Shown here piece by piece: positions 42,614-51,604 of a DNA stretch of 64,000 nucleotides (its first letter is position 1; every line of letters starts with the position of its first letter). The DNA is from Hyphomicrobiales bacterium. Its GTDB lineage: Bacteria > Pseudomonadota > Alphaproteobacteria > Rhizobiales > Rhizobiaceae. The stretch lies in assembly GCA_900468625.1 (NCBI GenBank), contig UBUL01000026.1, forward strand, positions 1 to 64,000. Reading direction: 5' to 3'. Under the pieces are notes generated by a model, which ran no database searches, had not been told where the DNA came from, and saw nothing but the letters and a program-made list of their open reading frames with translations. The translations under genes were made by a program, and so were the position numbers.

Positions 42614-43903
42614 TTAGCGCTTGGAAACCGGCACGTATTCGCGCAGCGGAGCGCCTGTGTAGAGCTGGCGCGGACGGCCGATGCGCTGGTGCGGATCCTC
42701 GATCATTTCGTTCCACTGAGCAATCCAGCCGACGGTGCGGGCGAGAGCGAAGAGAACGGTGAACATGGTCGTGGGGAAGCCGAGAGCCTTCAGCGTGATG
42801 CCGGAGTAGAAGTCGACGTTCGGGTAGAGCTTCTTCTCGATGAAATATTCATCCGTCAGAGCGATACGCTCGAGTTCGATCGCGATGTCGAGCAGCGGAT
42901 CGTCCTTGATGCCGAGTTCGCCAAGAACTTCGTGGGCCGTCTTCTGCATGATCTTGGCGCGCGGATCGTAATTCTTGTAGACGCGGTGACCGAAGCCCAT
43001 CAGGCGGAACGGATCGTTCTTGTCCTTGGCACGGGCGATGAATTCCGGAATGCGGTCGACCGTGCCGATTTCATTCAGCATGTTCAGGGCCGCTTCGTTG
43101 GCGCCGCCGTGAGCCGGACCCCAGAGGCAGGCGATGCCTGCAGCGATACAGGCGAACGGATTGGCCCCGGAGGAGCCCGCCAGGCGAACCGTCGAGGTAG
43201 AGGCATTCTGCTCGTGGTCGGCATGCAGGATGAAGATGCGGTCCATGGCGCGTGCGAGCACCGGATTGACGACATATTCCTCGCACGGAACGGCAAAGCA
43301 CATGCGCAGGAAGTTCGATGCGTAGTCGAGATCGTTCTTCGGATAAACGAAGGGCTGGCCGATATAGTACTTATAGGCCATGGCGGCAAGCGTCGGCATC
43401 TTTGCGATCATGCGCAGGCTTGCGACCATGCGCTGGTGCGGATCGGTGATGTCGGTCGAGTCATGATAGAAGGCCGAGAGCGCCCCGACGCAGCCGCACA
43501 TGACGGCCATCGGATGCGCGTCACGGCGGAAACCCGTGAAGAAGCGCGACATCTGCTCGTGCACCATGGTATGGTGGGTCACGCGGTAATCGAAGTCCTT
43601 CTTCTGCGCTGCCGTCGGCAGTTCGCCGTAGAGAAGGAGATAGCATACTTCGAGGAAATCGCCGTGTTCGGCCAGCTGATCGATCGGATAGCCGCGATGC
43701 AGCAGAACGCCTTCGTCGCCATCAATATAGGTGATGCTGGACTCGCACGATGCGGTCGAGGTGAAACCAGGATCGTAAGTGAAAGTGGAGGTGTTCTTGT
43801 AAAGGGCACCAATATCAATGACACTCGGGCCGATGGTTCCGGTCTTGACCGGCAGGTCCACCGTCTTTTCACCCCAAGTTAGTTTCGCGCTTTGTTCCGT
43901 CAT
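42614..43903 (-). CDS. gltA: Citrate synthase
   Basis: Citrate synthase condenses oxaloacetate and acetyl-CoA at the entry of the TCA cycle. The 429-residue type II enzyme has the catalytic His of LHADHEQNASTS, the oxaloacetate-binding GFGHRVYKNYDPRAK and a late Asp near YPNVDFYSGI. GGAGGATCAGC precedes the ATG. It is monocistronic and convergent with lpxB. The large type II enzyme is typically allosterically inhibited by NADH. Confidence 0.97.
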   Translation of the reverse strand: MTEQSAKLTWGEKTVDLPVKTGTIGPSVIDIGALYKNTSTFTYDPGFTSTASCESSITYIDGDEGVLLHRGYPIDQLAEHGDFLEVCYLLLYGELPTAAQKKDFDYRVTHHTMVHEQMSRFFTGFRRDAHPMAVMCGCVGALSAFYHDSTDITDPHQRMVASLRMIAKMPTLAAMAYKYYIGQPFVYPKNDLDYASNFLRMCFAVPCEEYVVNPVLARAMDRIFILHADHEQNASTSTVRLAGSSGANPFACIAAGIACLWGPAHGGANEAALNMLNEIGTVDRIPEFIARAKDKNDPFRLMGFGHRVYKNYDPRAKIMQKTAHEVLGELGIKDDPLLDIAIELERIALTDEYFIEKKLYPNVDFYSGITLKALGFPTTMFTVLFALARTVGWIAQWNEMIEDPHQRIGRPRQLYTGAPLREYVPVSKR

Positions 43904-44185
43904 GCTGATCCTCCAAGATTTGGCGGGATTGACGCCATAAAAAGCGCCAAAAGGTTAAGCGACTACCGACTAGCTATATGATCCAGAGCCTAATGCCAAG
44001 TTATCCTAGTGCCGAATTGTGCATTGCGGTATCAACTTTTGGGCACTGCGGTAGCGGTGGGCATCAGGGATGCGCCGGAAAATCGGTCCAATTCAGCTCG
44101 AGCATTCCGATTTCGGTTGAAATCACTGGATGGTGACGGCAAAAATCGCGTGAAAGCTGTGGTTTTGCGTTGGGGGCGGCAGTGA

Positions 44186-46645
44186 GTGCCTAATTTCGAG
44201 GCATCCGAAAAGCAGGACGAGGGCCTGGACGTTGCTGTGCCTTCGCAGCCTCGCCCTGCCATTGCCGCGATCGCCTTCCGGACCAAGGCAAGACAATCGG
44301 AACGGACGCAAAATCAGGCGCCGCTGACATCGCGCCTGCTTCTTGCCTTGCATCGTCTTCCGCTGGGTATACTGAAGCTGATCGAGGAAGAGGCAGCTTA
44401 TGGCCGCGCCATCCTGCTTGCGCCCATCTACATGGGCGTCGGTGCGATATTCTGGTTTGAGGCTGGCAGCGATCCGCCGCCCCAGGGCGTTCTGGCAGGT
44501 CTGCTGGTTTTCACCGCTGCCTTTGCGCTCATGCGGGAGGCGGGCAAGCTATTTCGCCATCTGCTTTTCACCGGCATGCTCCTTTGTTTGGGAATGACGC
44601 TGGCGCAATGGGAAAGCTGGCGGGCCTCGACCACCATGCTCGATTCGGCCGTGACGACCACCGTTACCGGCCAAGTCGAGCGGCGGGAGTCCTATGAAAA
44701 TGGCCGCTGGCGTTATGTCGTTCGTGTCGAGGCAACGGAAAAGCCGGCCATTCGGCGCACGCCGGAGCGAGTGACGATCTTCGTGCGCAAGCAGGATGAG
44801 CCGTTCGAACTCGGCGATCGGATCCAGGGCAGGGCGCGTCTGACACCCCCGGCCGGACCCGCCTTGCCCGGCCTCAACGATTTCGCCTTCAGTTCCTATT
44901 TCAACGGTATAGGCGCGAACGGCTTTGCCTATGGTACGCCGAAATTGCTGTCTCCGGCCTGCGACAATGCTCCAGGCTTATGGATCGACAAGGCCGATAT
45001 CTGGCTTGCCGGGCTGCGCAACAATATAGGCGACAGGATAAGGCAGACGCTGCCGGGCGATACCGGCGCCTTTGCTGCGGCGCTTGTCACCGATGAGAGA
45101 CGGGCGATCTCCAAGGATACGACCGAGGCGCTGAGAATCGCCGGCCTGACCCACATCATTGCGATTTCGGGCCTGAACATGGCGCTGTCTGCCGGCATTT
45201 TCTATGTCGGCCTGCGCTACTTGTTCAGCCTGTTTCCGGGCGTCGTACAGGCTTGGCCGACCAAGAAGTTCGCGGCCTTCGGAGCGCTTCTGACGGTAAC
45301 GGCTTATTACTTGGTCTCCGGCTTTGGCGTCTCCGCCGAGCGCGCTTTCATCATGATGGCCATCATGCTGGTGGCCGTACTCTTCGATCGGCCATCGCTC
45401 AGTCTGCGCAATGTCGCGCTGTCGGCGATCGTCATTCTGGTTCTATCGCCATCGCAGGTGCTCGGCCCGAGCTTCCAGATGTCCTATGCCGCGACGCTGG
45501 CGCTGGTATCGGGCTATTCGCTGTGGAAGCGGCGGCGGCATCGTGAAAGCGTCCTGTCGCGGTTCCGTCTGTTCAGTCCGCTACTATTCGTCACGCGTTT
45601 CTTCGGGGGCGTGATATCGACCTCGTTTATCGGCGGTGCGTCGACCGCAATTTTCTCGATCGAACATTTTCACCGGTTGGCGACATACGGTCTTGCCGCC
45701 AATCTTGCGGCCATGCCGGTCGTTTCCTTCATCGTCATGCCATTCGGCATGGCGGCGATGCTGCTCATGCCTCTCGGTCTCGACGGACCTTTCTGGAAAG
45801 TCACCGGCGAGGGACTGGAACTCGTCATCATGATTGCGAAAACCGTAGCCGGCTGGGGCGGCGACATTACCTTTGGCCGCCAACCCGACTGGCTGATGCC
45901 GACATTCATTATCGGCTTCCTGATCATGAGCATATTGCGAACACGGCTTCGGCACATGGGCCTGCTATTGCTGCTCTCGTCGATAGGGGTGGCAGCGTTC
46001 GGCTCGGGCAAGCCTAAGCCGGACCTGATGATTTCCGAAGATGGCGTGCTGGTTGCGCTGCGGCAGGATGAGATACTTGCAACCAATCGCGAGAGGCCGC
46101 AGGCCTTTATTTTCGAACAATGGCAAAAGGCACTGGTTGCGACAGAACATCAGCCGCCAACCATGCTTCCGGCCGACAGCCGGCTTCCGCAGATCAGCAA
46201 GAAAGATCGCCGCAAGCGATTAAGCAGCGAAGAGCAGATTGCGGTCCGCAAGGCGATGGAAGAAGCGCTCGACCGGACGATGCAGGGAAGCTTTGCCTGC
46301 CAGAAAGGCGCATGGTGCGTGGCCATGCTCGAAAGCGGCGCCATACTGGTCACCATAGAAAATGCAGCCTATCTGCCATCGGCCTGCGACACAGCAAACA
46401 TTGTCGTGACGTCGATCAGACTGCGACTGAACCGTTGCCGCTCCGGCGCCATGCTCATAACGGGCGCGACACTGCGGCGAACAGGATCTCTCGAAATGGT
46501 GCTCGGTACCGACAAGCCCATGGTTTCGGCCGCGTTCGAAAACCCGCAGCGACCATGGACGCGACATCGGACTTATGACTGGCGCAGCGGCAAATTCGAC
46601 GCGCCGGCCACGCTGGCGTCACCGGTCAGTGATAGCGGCGAATAA
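44186..46645 (+). CDS. ComEC/Rec2-type membrane protein
   Basis: The 819-residue polytopic protein has an N-terminal soluble DUF4131-like region with an OB-like part (TVTGQVERRESYENGRW), then the competence domain with the AISGLNMALSAGIFYVGLR motif and many hydrophobic segments, and a C-terminal periplasmic or cytosolic region of about 230 residues. ComEC forms the inner-membrane channel for DNA uptake in competent bacteria; most rhizobia are not known to be naturally competent. The usual C-terminal metallo-beta-lactamase HxHxDH motif is not seen. The start is GTG 44186. Its 3' end overlaps the lexA 3' end by 20 bases. Confidence 0.88.
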   Translation: MPNFEASEKQDEGLDVAVPSQPRPAIAAIAFRTKARQSERTQNQAPLTSRLLLALHRLPLGILKLIEEEAAYGRAILLAPIYMGVGAIFWFEAGSDPPPQGVLAGLLVFTAAFALMREAGKLFRHLLFTGMLLCLGMTLAQWESWRASTTMLDSAVTTTVTGQVERRESYENGRWRYVVRVEATEKPAIRRTPERVTIFVRKQDEPFELGDRIQGRARLTPPAGPALPGLNDFAFSSYFNGIGANGFAYGTPKLLSPACDNAPGLWIDKADIWLAGLRNNIGDRIRQTLPGDTGAFAAALVTDERRAISKDTTEALRIAGLTHIIAISGLNMALSAGIFYVGLRYLFSLFPGVVQAWPTKKFAAFGALLTVTAYYLVSGFGVSAERAFIMMAIMLVAVLFDRPSLSLRNVALSAIVILVLSPSQVLGPSFQMSYAATLALVSGYSLWKRRRHRESVLSRFRLFSPLLFVTRFFGGVISTSFIGGASTAIFSIEHFHRLATYGLAANLAAMPVVSFIVMPFGMAAMLLMPLGLDGPFWKVTGEGLELVIMIAKTVAGWGGDITFGRQPDWLMPTFIIGFLIMSILRTRLRHMGLLLLLSSIGVAAFGSGKPKPDLMISEDGVLVALRQDEILATNRERPQAFIFEQWQKALVATEHQPPTMLPADSRLPQISKKDRRKRLSSEEQIAVRKAMEEALDRTMQGSFACQKGAWCVAMLESGAILVTIENAAYLPSACDTANIVVTSIRLRLNRCRSGAMLITGATLRRTGSLEMVLGTDKPMVSAAFENPQRPWTRHRTYDWRSGKFDAPATLASPVSDSGE

Positions 46646-47348
46646 GGCCGACGAGCTTGCCCTGGACCTTGACGCGGTCCGGCCCGAAGATGCGGGTCTC
46701 ATAGGCCGGATTGGCTGCCTCCAGCGCGATCGAAGCACCCTTGCGGCGGAAGCGCTTCAATGTCGCTTCTTCGTCGTCGACGAGTGCGACGACGATATCG
46801 CCGGGATTGGCCGTCGTCGAATTGCGGATGATGACCGTATCGCCGTCGAAAATTCCGGCGTCGATCATCGAATCTCCCCGAACCTCAAGTGCATAGTGCT
46901 CGCCGGAGCCGAGCATGTCTGCAGGAACGGTAATGTCATGCGTATTGTTCTGAATGGCGGAAATCGGAACGCCGGCGGCGATGCGGCCCATGACCGGCAC
47001 GGATGCCGAACCGCCGTGGTCGTCATTTGCCACCTTCGGCGACGCGGGTGCGGCGACGGGCTGCGGCTTGCCGAGGCTTCCCTCGATGACGCTCGGCGAA
47101 AAGCCGCGGCGCGGTTGCAGGCTGGGATTATAGGCGTCCGGCAATTTGATGACCTCGAGCGCTCTGGCCCGGTTCGGCAGCCGGCGGATGAAGCCTCGCT
47201 CCTCCAGCGCCGTGATCAGACGGTGGATGCCGGATTTGGATGCAAGATCTAGAGCGTCCTTCATCTCGTCGAAAGATGGCGGGACACCGGACTCCTTCAT
47301 CCGTTCGTGAATGAAGAGGAGCAGTTCCTGCTGCTTGCGCGTCAACAT
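46626..47348 (-). CDS. lexA: SOS response repressor LexA
   Basis: LexA represses SOS genes until RecA-stimulated self-cleavage. The 240-residue protein has the N-terminal winged helix (PSFDEMKDALDLASKSGIHR), the Ala125-Gly126 cleavage bond in GRIAAGVPIS, and the Ser160/Lys198 catalytic dyad (RGDSMIDAG, EATLKRFRR). The linker is longer than in E. coli LexA (202), as usual in Rhizobiales. An alphaproteobacterial SOS box lies in its promoter, so it should be autoregulated. Confidence 0.97.
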   Translation of the reverse strand: MLTRKQQELLLFIHERMKESGVPPSFDEMKDALDLASKSGIHRLITALEERGFIRRLPNRARALEVIKLPDAYNPSLQPRRGFSPSVIEGSLGKPQPVAAPASPKVANDDHGGSASVPVMGRIAAGVPISAIQNNTHDITVPADMLGSGEHYALEVRGDSMIDAGIFDGDTVIIRNSTTANPGDIVVALVDDEEATLKRFRRKGASIALEAANPAYETRIFGPDRVKVQGKLVGLIRRYH

Positions 47349-47767
47349 CGTCTTGGAACCCCAGAATCAAGAAAAGCGGTGAAACAAATCCAGAACGGAC
47401 ACTATATGTTCCATATGTGTTCTGCAAGTACTTAAATTTCGGTAAAGCCTTGTTGGGCCGGTTAAATAATGGCGACTTGCGCTTGGGCAGGCTGAGAGCA
47501 TCAAAGCGTTATATCCGCGCTAACCTATCGAAAAATATGAGAAATGCCGTTTTGTCGATCCGCAGGTTTTTGTGACCTGACCGATATGCCGAAGATGTGG
47601 ATCGGTGCCGTGCGGCATCGCACAAGCTGGCCAAAGGGCAGAATCAGTCATCACGTTTGCGAGACTTCGCTCTCTCCATCCCGTCCGCTTCGGGCGTTTC
47701 GCGCTTCCATCTTGAATTGCGCGAGGGATGGGCGCAAATCTGCTGCCGAAGGCGAACAGGAGGAACC
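47349..47767. other. 419-bp region between lexA and the VOC gene
   Basis: The lexA-proximal part holds the lexA promoter and SOS box. The rest has short overlapping open frames of no recognisable character and GAACAGGAGGAA just before the VOC gene start. I see no further gene. Confidence 0.75.
47399..47427 (-). promoter_or_regulatory. lexA promoter with overlapping SOS box
   Basis: The direct repeat GTTC-N7-GTTC at 47408-47422 matches the alphaproteobacterial LexA operator. On the minus strand TTGCAG (47427-47422) and TAGTGT (47404-47399), 17 bases apart, make a plausible -35/-10 pair, so LexA bound here would block RNA polymerase at its own gene. Confidence 0.85.
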
Positions 47768-48655
47768 ATGATTTCGTCCCCGCATCCGCTGGATCATCTC
47801 GTGCTGCCGACAGTCAACCTCGCTTTGGCGCGTGAACGGCTGGGCAAGCTCGGTTTTACGGTGGCGCCGGACGCGCGTCATCCCTTTGGCACCGAGAATG
47901 CCTGTGTCTTCTTTGCCGATAAAACCTACATCGAGCCTTTGGGTGTCGCATCCCCGGAACAATGCGAAAAGAGCATTCTAGACGGCAATGTTTTTGTTGC
48001 GCGCGATCATGCCTATCGTTTCCGTGTCGCGCAGGACGGATTCTCGGCTGTGGTTTTCGGCACGGACGATGCTGTCGCGGATGATGAGCGTTTTAGGAGT
48101 GCCGCGATCTCTGCCGGGCAGATGCTGGATTTCTCCCGACCCATGAAGATGCCGGACGGAACCGAAACGATGGCCGGCTTTCGCCTTGCCTTTGCTGCCG
48201 ACCTGCGTGCTCCGGATTTTTTCGCCTTTTGCTGTCAGCGCATCAATCCGCTGCCGGCAGATCGCGACGTGCTCGAACGTCATGAAAACGGCGTGACCGC
48301 CATTGCGCGGGTTGCGTTTTGCGCGCTGAAGCCAGCGGTATATCGCGGCTTCTTCGAGGAGCTTGTCGGCAGCCCGAGGATATTGGAGCATTCCTTCGGC
48401 CTGACGATCAAGGCCGGCAATGCCGATCTGGAGATTTTGACGCCGGAAGGAATGGAGGCATTTTACGATTTATCGGTTCGCACCGGCGACCCCGGGTTCA
48501 GGGCACGCGCAATCCTTTTTAAAATACGCGATCTTTCCGTGACATCGTCGTATTTCGCTGCTAACGGCGTCACTTATACGCGTAAGAATAATCGTCTATT
48601 GGCAAGGCTGGCGCCCGGCGAGGGCGCGTTGTTCGCCTTCGAGGAGATAATATGA
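47768..48655 (+). CDS. VOC/glyoxalase-like domain protein
   Basis: A 295-residue protein with a VOC-type start (PLDHLVLPTVNLALARERL, then GKLGFTVAPDARHPFGTEN) and a second beta-alpha-beta module (FAFCCQRINPLPADRDVLER), resembling the glyoxalase-like family PF13468. Substrate and metal use are unknown. AACAGGAGGAA precedes ATG 47768, a very strong ribosome binding site. Its stop overlaps the kdsA start as ATGA, so both proteins are made from one mRNA, although no link to Kdo synthesis is known. Confidence 0.85.
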   Translation: MISSPHPLDHLVLPTVNLALARERLGKLGFTVAPDARHPFGTENACVFFADKTYIEPLGVASPEQCEKSILDGNVFVARDHAYRFRVAQDGFSAVVFGTDDAVADDERFRSAAISAGQMLDFSRPMKMPDGTETMAGFRLAFAADLRAPDFFAFCCQRINPLPADRDVLERHENGVTAIARVAFCALKPAVYRGFFEELVGSPRILEHSFGLTIKAGNADLEILTPEGMEAFYDLSVRTGDPGFRARAILFKIRDLSVTSSYFAANGVTYTRKNNRLLARLAPGEGALFAFEEII

Positions 48656-49491
48656 GCACAAATTCCGAAGTCACCGTCGGCGAGGGTGCCTCCAAGGTCC
48701 TCTTTTCCAATACTGCAAAGCTGTCGCTGATCGCCGGCCCCTGCCAGATGGAAAGTCGCGATCATGCCTTTATGGTTGCCGGCGTACTGAAGGAACTCTG
48801 CGGCAAGCTCGGCATCGGCCTCGTCTACAAATCGTCGTTCGACAAGGCAAACCGCACCTCACTATCCGGTAAGCGCGGCATCGGCCTGGAAAAGGCGCTG
48901 GAAGTCTTTGAAGACCTGAAGAAGGAATACGGCTTTCCGGTTCTGACCGATATCCATACGGAGGAGCAGTGCGCCATCGTCGCGAAGACGGCCGATATCC
49001 TGCAGATCCCGGCTTTCCTGTCGCGGCAGACCGATCTTCTGGTCGCCGCCGCCAAGACCGGTCGCGTCATCAACGTCAAGAAGGGGCAATTCCTCGCGCC
49101 CTGGGACATGAAGAACGTGCTTGCCAAGCTCAATGACAGCGGCAATCCGAACATTCTCCTTTGCGAACGCGGCGCCTCCTTCGGTTACAACACGCTTGTT
49201 TCCGACATGCGCTCGCTGCCGATCATGGCGGCAATGGGCGCGCCGGTCATCTTCGATGCGACCCACTCGGTGCAGCAGCCAGGTGGGCAGGGTGGCTCGA
49301 CCGGCGGCGACCGCCGGTTCGTGGAGACGCTGGCGCGAGCCGCCGTTGCCGTCGGTGTTGCCGGTGTCTTCCTCGAAACGCATGAGGATCCCGACAATGC
49401 GCCGTCAGATGGCCCGAACATGGTCTATCTGAAGGACATGCCGCGGCTTCTGGAGAAGCTGCTGGCCTTTGACGCTATCGCCAAGGCATGA
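48652..49491 (+). CDS. kdsA: 3-deoxy-8-phosphooctulonate synthase
   Basis: KdsA condenses phosphoenolpyruvate and arabinose 5-phosphate to Kdo 8-phosphate for the LPS inner core. The 279-residue protein shows SLIAGPCQMESRDHA, YKSSFDKANRTSLSGKRG, LTDIHTEEQC, VKKGQFLAPWDM and FDATHSVQQPGGQGGSTGG. It has the family's normal length. Its start overlaps the VOC gene stop. eno follows after 148 bp. Confidence 0.97.
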   Translation: MSTNSEVTVGEGASKVLFSNTAKLSLIAGPCQMESRDHAFMVAGVLKELCGKLGIGLVYKSSFDKANRTSLSGKRGIGLEKALEVFEDLKKEYGFPVLTDIHTEEQCAIVAKTADILQIPAFLSRQTDLLVAAAKTGRVINVKKGQFLAPWDMKNVLAKLNDSGNPNILLCERGASFGYNTLVSDMRSLPIMAAMGAPVIFDATHSVQQPGGQGGSTGGDRRFVETLARAAVAVGVAGVFLETHEDPDNAPSDGPNMVYLKDMPRLLEKLLAFDAIAKA

Positions 49492-49639
49492 AAAGTAGCC
49501 GGCATTCAACAGGCTGACATGAATTTGCGTTACGGGCCTGCGGGAGTGCCAAATCGGAGTGCGGATCGCCATTGTAATTTCCGCGCCTTCGATTAAGACG
49601 ATTTAAATCGATTTATAAACCAGCGAGCAGGAAGCTATC

Positions 49640-50914
49640 ATGACCGCAATCACCGACATTATCGCCCGCGAGATTCTCGACAGCCGTGGCAATCCGACCG
49701 TCGAAGTCGATGTCTACCTCGAAGATGGCAGCATGGGCCGCGCGGCGGTTCCGTCGGGTGCTTCGACCGGCGCGCATGAAGCCGTCGAGCTGCGCGATGG
49801 CGGCAAGCGCTACCATGGCAAGGGCGTCGAGAAGGCTGTCGAAGCCGTCAATTCGGAAATCTTCGATGCGATCGGCGGCATGGATGCCGAAAACCAGATC
49901 CAGCTCGACAACATCATGATCGAGCTCGACGGCACGCCGAACAAGTCGCGCCTCGGCGCCAACGCCATCCTCGGCGTCTCGCTCGCCGTTGCCAAGGCCG
50001 CTGCCCAGAGCGCCAACCTGCCGCTCTACCGCTATGTCGGCGGCGCTCACGCCCGCCTGCTGCCGGTTCCGATGATGAACATCATCAATGGCGGCGCCCA
50101 TGCCGACAACCCGATCGACTTCCAGGAATTCATGATCCTGCCGATCGGCGCAGACTCGATCCGCGAAGCCGTTCGCATGGGTTCGGAAGTCTTCCACGTT
50201 CTGAAGAAGGAACTGGCGTCGCAAGGCCACAACACCAATGTCGGTGATGAAGGCGGTTTCGCACCGGGCCTTTCCAGCGCTCCGGCCGCTCTCGACTTCA
50301 TCATGAAGTCGATCGAAAAGGCTGGCTACAAGCCCGGCGACGAAATTGCTCTCGGCCTCGATTGCGCCTCGACCGAATTCTTCAAGGACGGCAAGTACGT
50401 TCTCGAAGGCGAAGGCCGCACCCTGGAATCCGGCGCCATGGCTGAATACCTTGCAGAACTCGCCGCCAAGTACCCGATCGTTTCGATCGAAGACGGCATG
50501 GCTGAAGACGACTGGGAAGGCTGGAAGACGCTGACGGACCTGATCGGCAAGAAGACCCAGCTCGTCGGCGACGACCTTTTTGTCACCAACTCCGCTCGCC
50601 TGCGTGACGGCATCCGCATGGGCGTTGCCAACTCGATCCTCGTCAAGGTCAACCAGATCGGCTCGCTGACGGAAACCCTCGACGCCGTCGAAACCGCGCA
50701 CAAAGCCAACTACACGGCCGTCATGTCGCACCGTTCGGGCGAAACGGAGGATTCCACGATCGCGGACCTCGCCGTTGCCACCAACTGCGGCCAGATCAAG
50801 ACCGGCTCGCTGTCGCGCTCCGACCGTCTTGCCAAGTACAACCAGCTCATCCGCATCGAGGAAGCGCTCGGCCCGCAGGCAAAGTACGCCGGCCGCTCCA
50901 TCATTCGCGGCTGA
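49640..50914 (+). CDS. eno: Enolase
   Basis: Enolase interconverts 2-phosphoglycerate and phosphoenolpyruvate in glycolysis and gluconeogenesis. The 424-residue protein has AREILDSRGNPTVEVDVYL, the lid loop SGASTGAHEAVELRDG, metal-binding and catalytic segments around EDGMAEDDWEGW and the signature VNQIGSLTETLDAVE with SHRSGETEDSTIADLA. AGGAAG precedes the ATG. A strong terminator follows. Confidence 0.98.
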   Translation: MTAITDIIAREILDSRGNPTVEVDVYLEDGSMGRAAVPSGASTGAHEAVELRDGGKRYHGKGVEKAVEAVNSEIFDAIGGMDAENQIQLDNIMIELDGTPNKSRLGANAILGVSLAVAKAAAQSANLPLYRYVGGAHARLLPVPMMNIINGGAHADNPIDFQEFMILPIGADSIREAVRMGSEVFHVLKKELASQGHNTNVGDEGGFAPGLSSAPAALDFIMKSIEKAGYKPGDEIALGLDCASTEFFKDGKYVLEGEGRTLESGAMAEYLAELAAKYPIVSIEDGMAEDDWEGWKTLTDLIGKKTQLVGDDLFVTNSARLRDGIRMGVANSILVKVNQIGSLTETLDAVETAHKANYTAVMSHRSGETEDSTIADLAVATNCGQIKTGSLSRSDRLAKYNQLIRIEEALGPQAKYAGRSIIRG

Positions 50915-50969
50915 TATCTGGCCTATGGGATCCAGCCGGATCCGCGGCAGAATTATTCGCTTGGATCGA

Positions 50970-50993
50970 ACCGCGCCTTCGGGCGCGGTTTTT
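50970..50993 (+). terminator. Rho-independent terminator after eno
   Basis: ACCGCGCC (50970-50977) pairs with GGCGCGGT (50982-50989) across a TTCG tetraloop, followed by TTTT. It is a textbook intrinsic terminator 56 bp after the stop. Confidence 0.93.
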
Positions 50994-51136
50994 GTTTGCC
51001 CTGGCAGTTAGAGTCAACGGACGGTTAATCTCTGCCGGTTATCTTGGCTCCAGGTGTTTGATTTCATGTGTGATCTTGTTCCAGGCTGCCTAGGCTTTGG
51101 AGGGGGTTGCATAGAGCCAGAGCGTGACGAGCGAGC

Positions 51137-51448
51137 ATGTGGACAAAGTATCATAAGAAGAGAAGGTTCGGCCGTCTCATCCTTCCCGCCATCACCATCG
51201 CTTTTGTAAGCTACTTCGGTTATCATTGCATTCATGGCGATTACGGCCTGAAGGCGACCGAGGTTTTCGAGAAGCGCCGCATCGATCGGGCCAAGGAGCT
51301 GGCTGATCTTGTCGCCAAGCGCGAGCACCTTGAAAAAGAAGTCGCTCTTCTGAGTGACGGCTCTTTGGATAAGGATATGCTGGACCAATATGCGCGCTAT
51401 CAGCTGACCTATTCCAAAGCGAACGAGATCGTCATCTTCAATAAATAG
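51137..51448 (+). CDS. FtsB/DivIC-like septum formation initiator
   Basis: A 103-residue membrane protein with a basic N-terminus, one transmembrane segment (LILPAITIAFVSYFGYHCI, about residues 13-31) and a predicted coiled coil (IDRAKELADLVAKREHLEKE) followed by the conserved LDQYARYQL region. This is the layout of FtsB, which joins FtsL and FtsQ at the divisome. In E. coli ftsB also lies downstream of eno, which supports the call. It sits between eno and the pdh operon. Confidence 0.88.
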   Translation: MWTKYHKKRRFGRLILPAITIAFVSYFGYHCIHGDYGLKATEVFEKRRIDRAKELADLVAKREHLEKEVALLSDGSLDKDMLDQYARYQLTYSKANEIVIFNK

Positions 51449-51451
51449 CTT

Positions 51452-51474
51452 AATTAACCGAATTTCGGTTAATT
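51452..51474. promoter_or_regulatory. Perfect palindrome upstream of pdhA
   Basis: AATTAACCGAA (51452-51462), one central T, and TTCGGTTAATT (51464-51474) form a perfect 11-bp inverted repeat. It is 3 bp after the ftsB-like stop and 131 bp before pdhA. It could be an operator for the pdh operon or part of a weak terminator. Confidence 0.55.
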
Positions 51475-51604
51475 CAATTTTCGTAAGCTATATCAAGGGC
51501 TTGCGAAGAATATGAGCCATGCAATTATAGCATTGCTGTGGCGGACAATCTTGCCTATGTTACGCCTCACCACAAAACGAGGCTACTCACACAGGGAGGG
51601 TTGA

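Noticed and set aside
44186..46645. Evidence of natural competence from the ComEC-like gene
   Set aside because: No other competence gene is in the window, and isolated comEC homologues occur in many non-competent bacteria.
47544..47771. 75-codon plus-strand frame before the VOC gene
   Set aside because: Overlaps the strong ribosome binding site of the VOC gene, has no family character and no binding site of its own.
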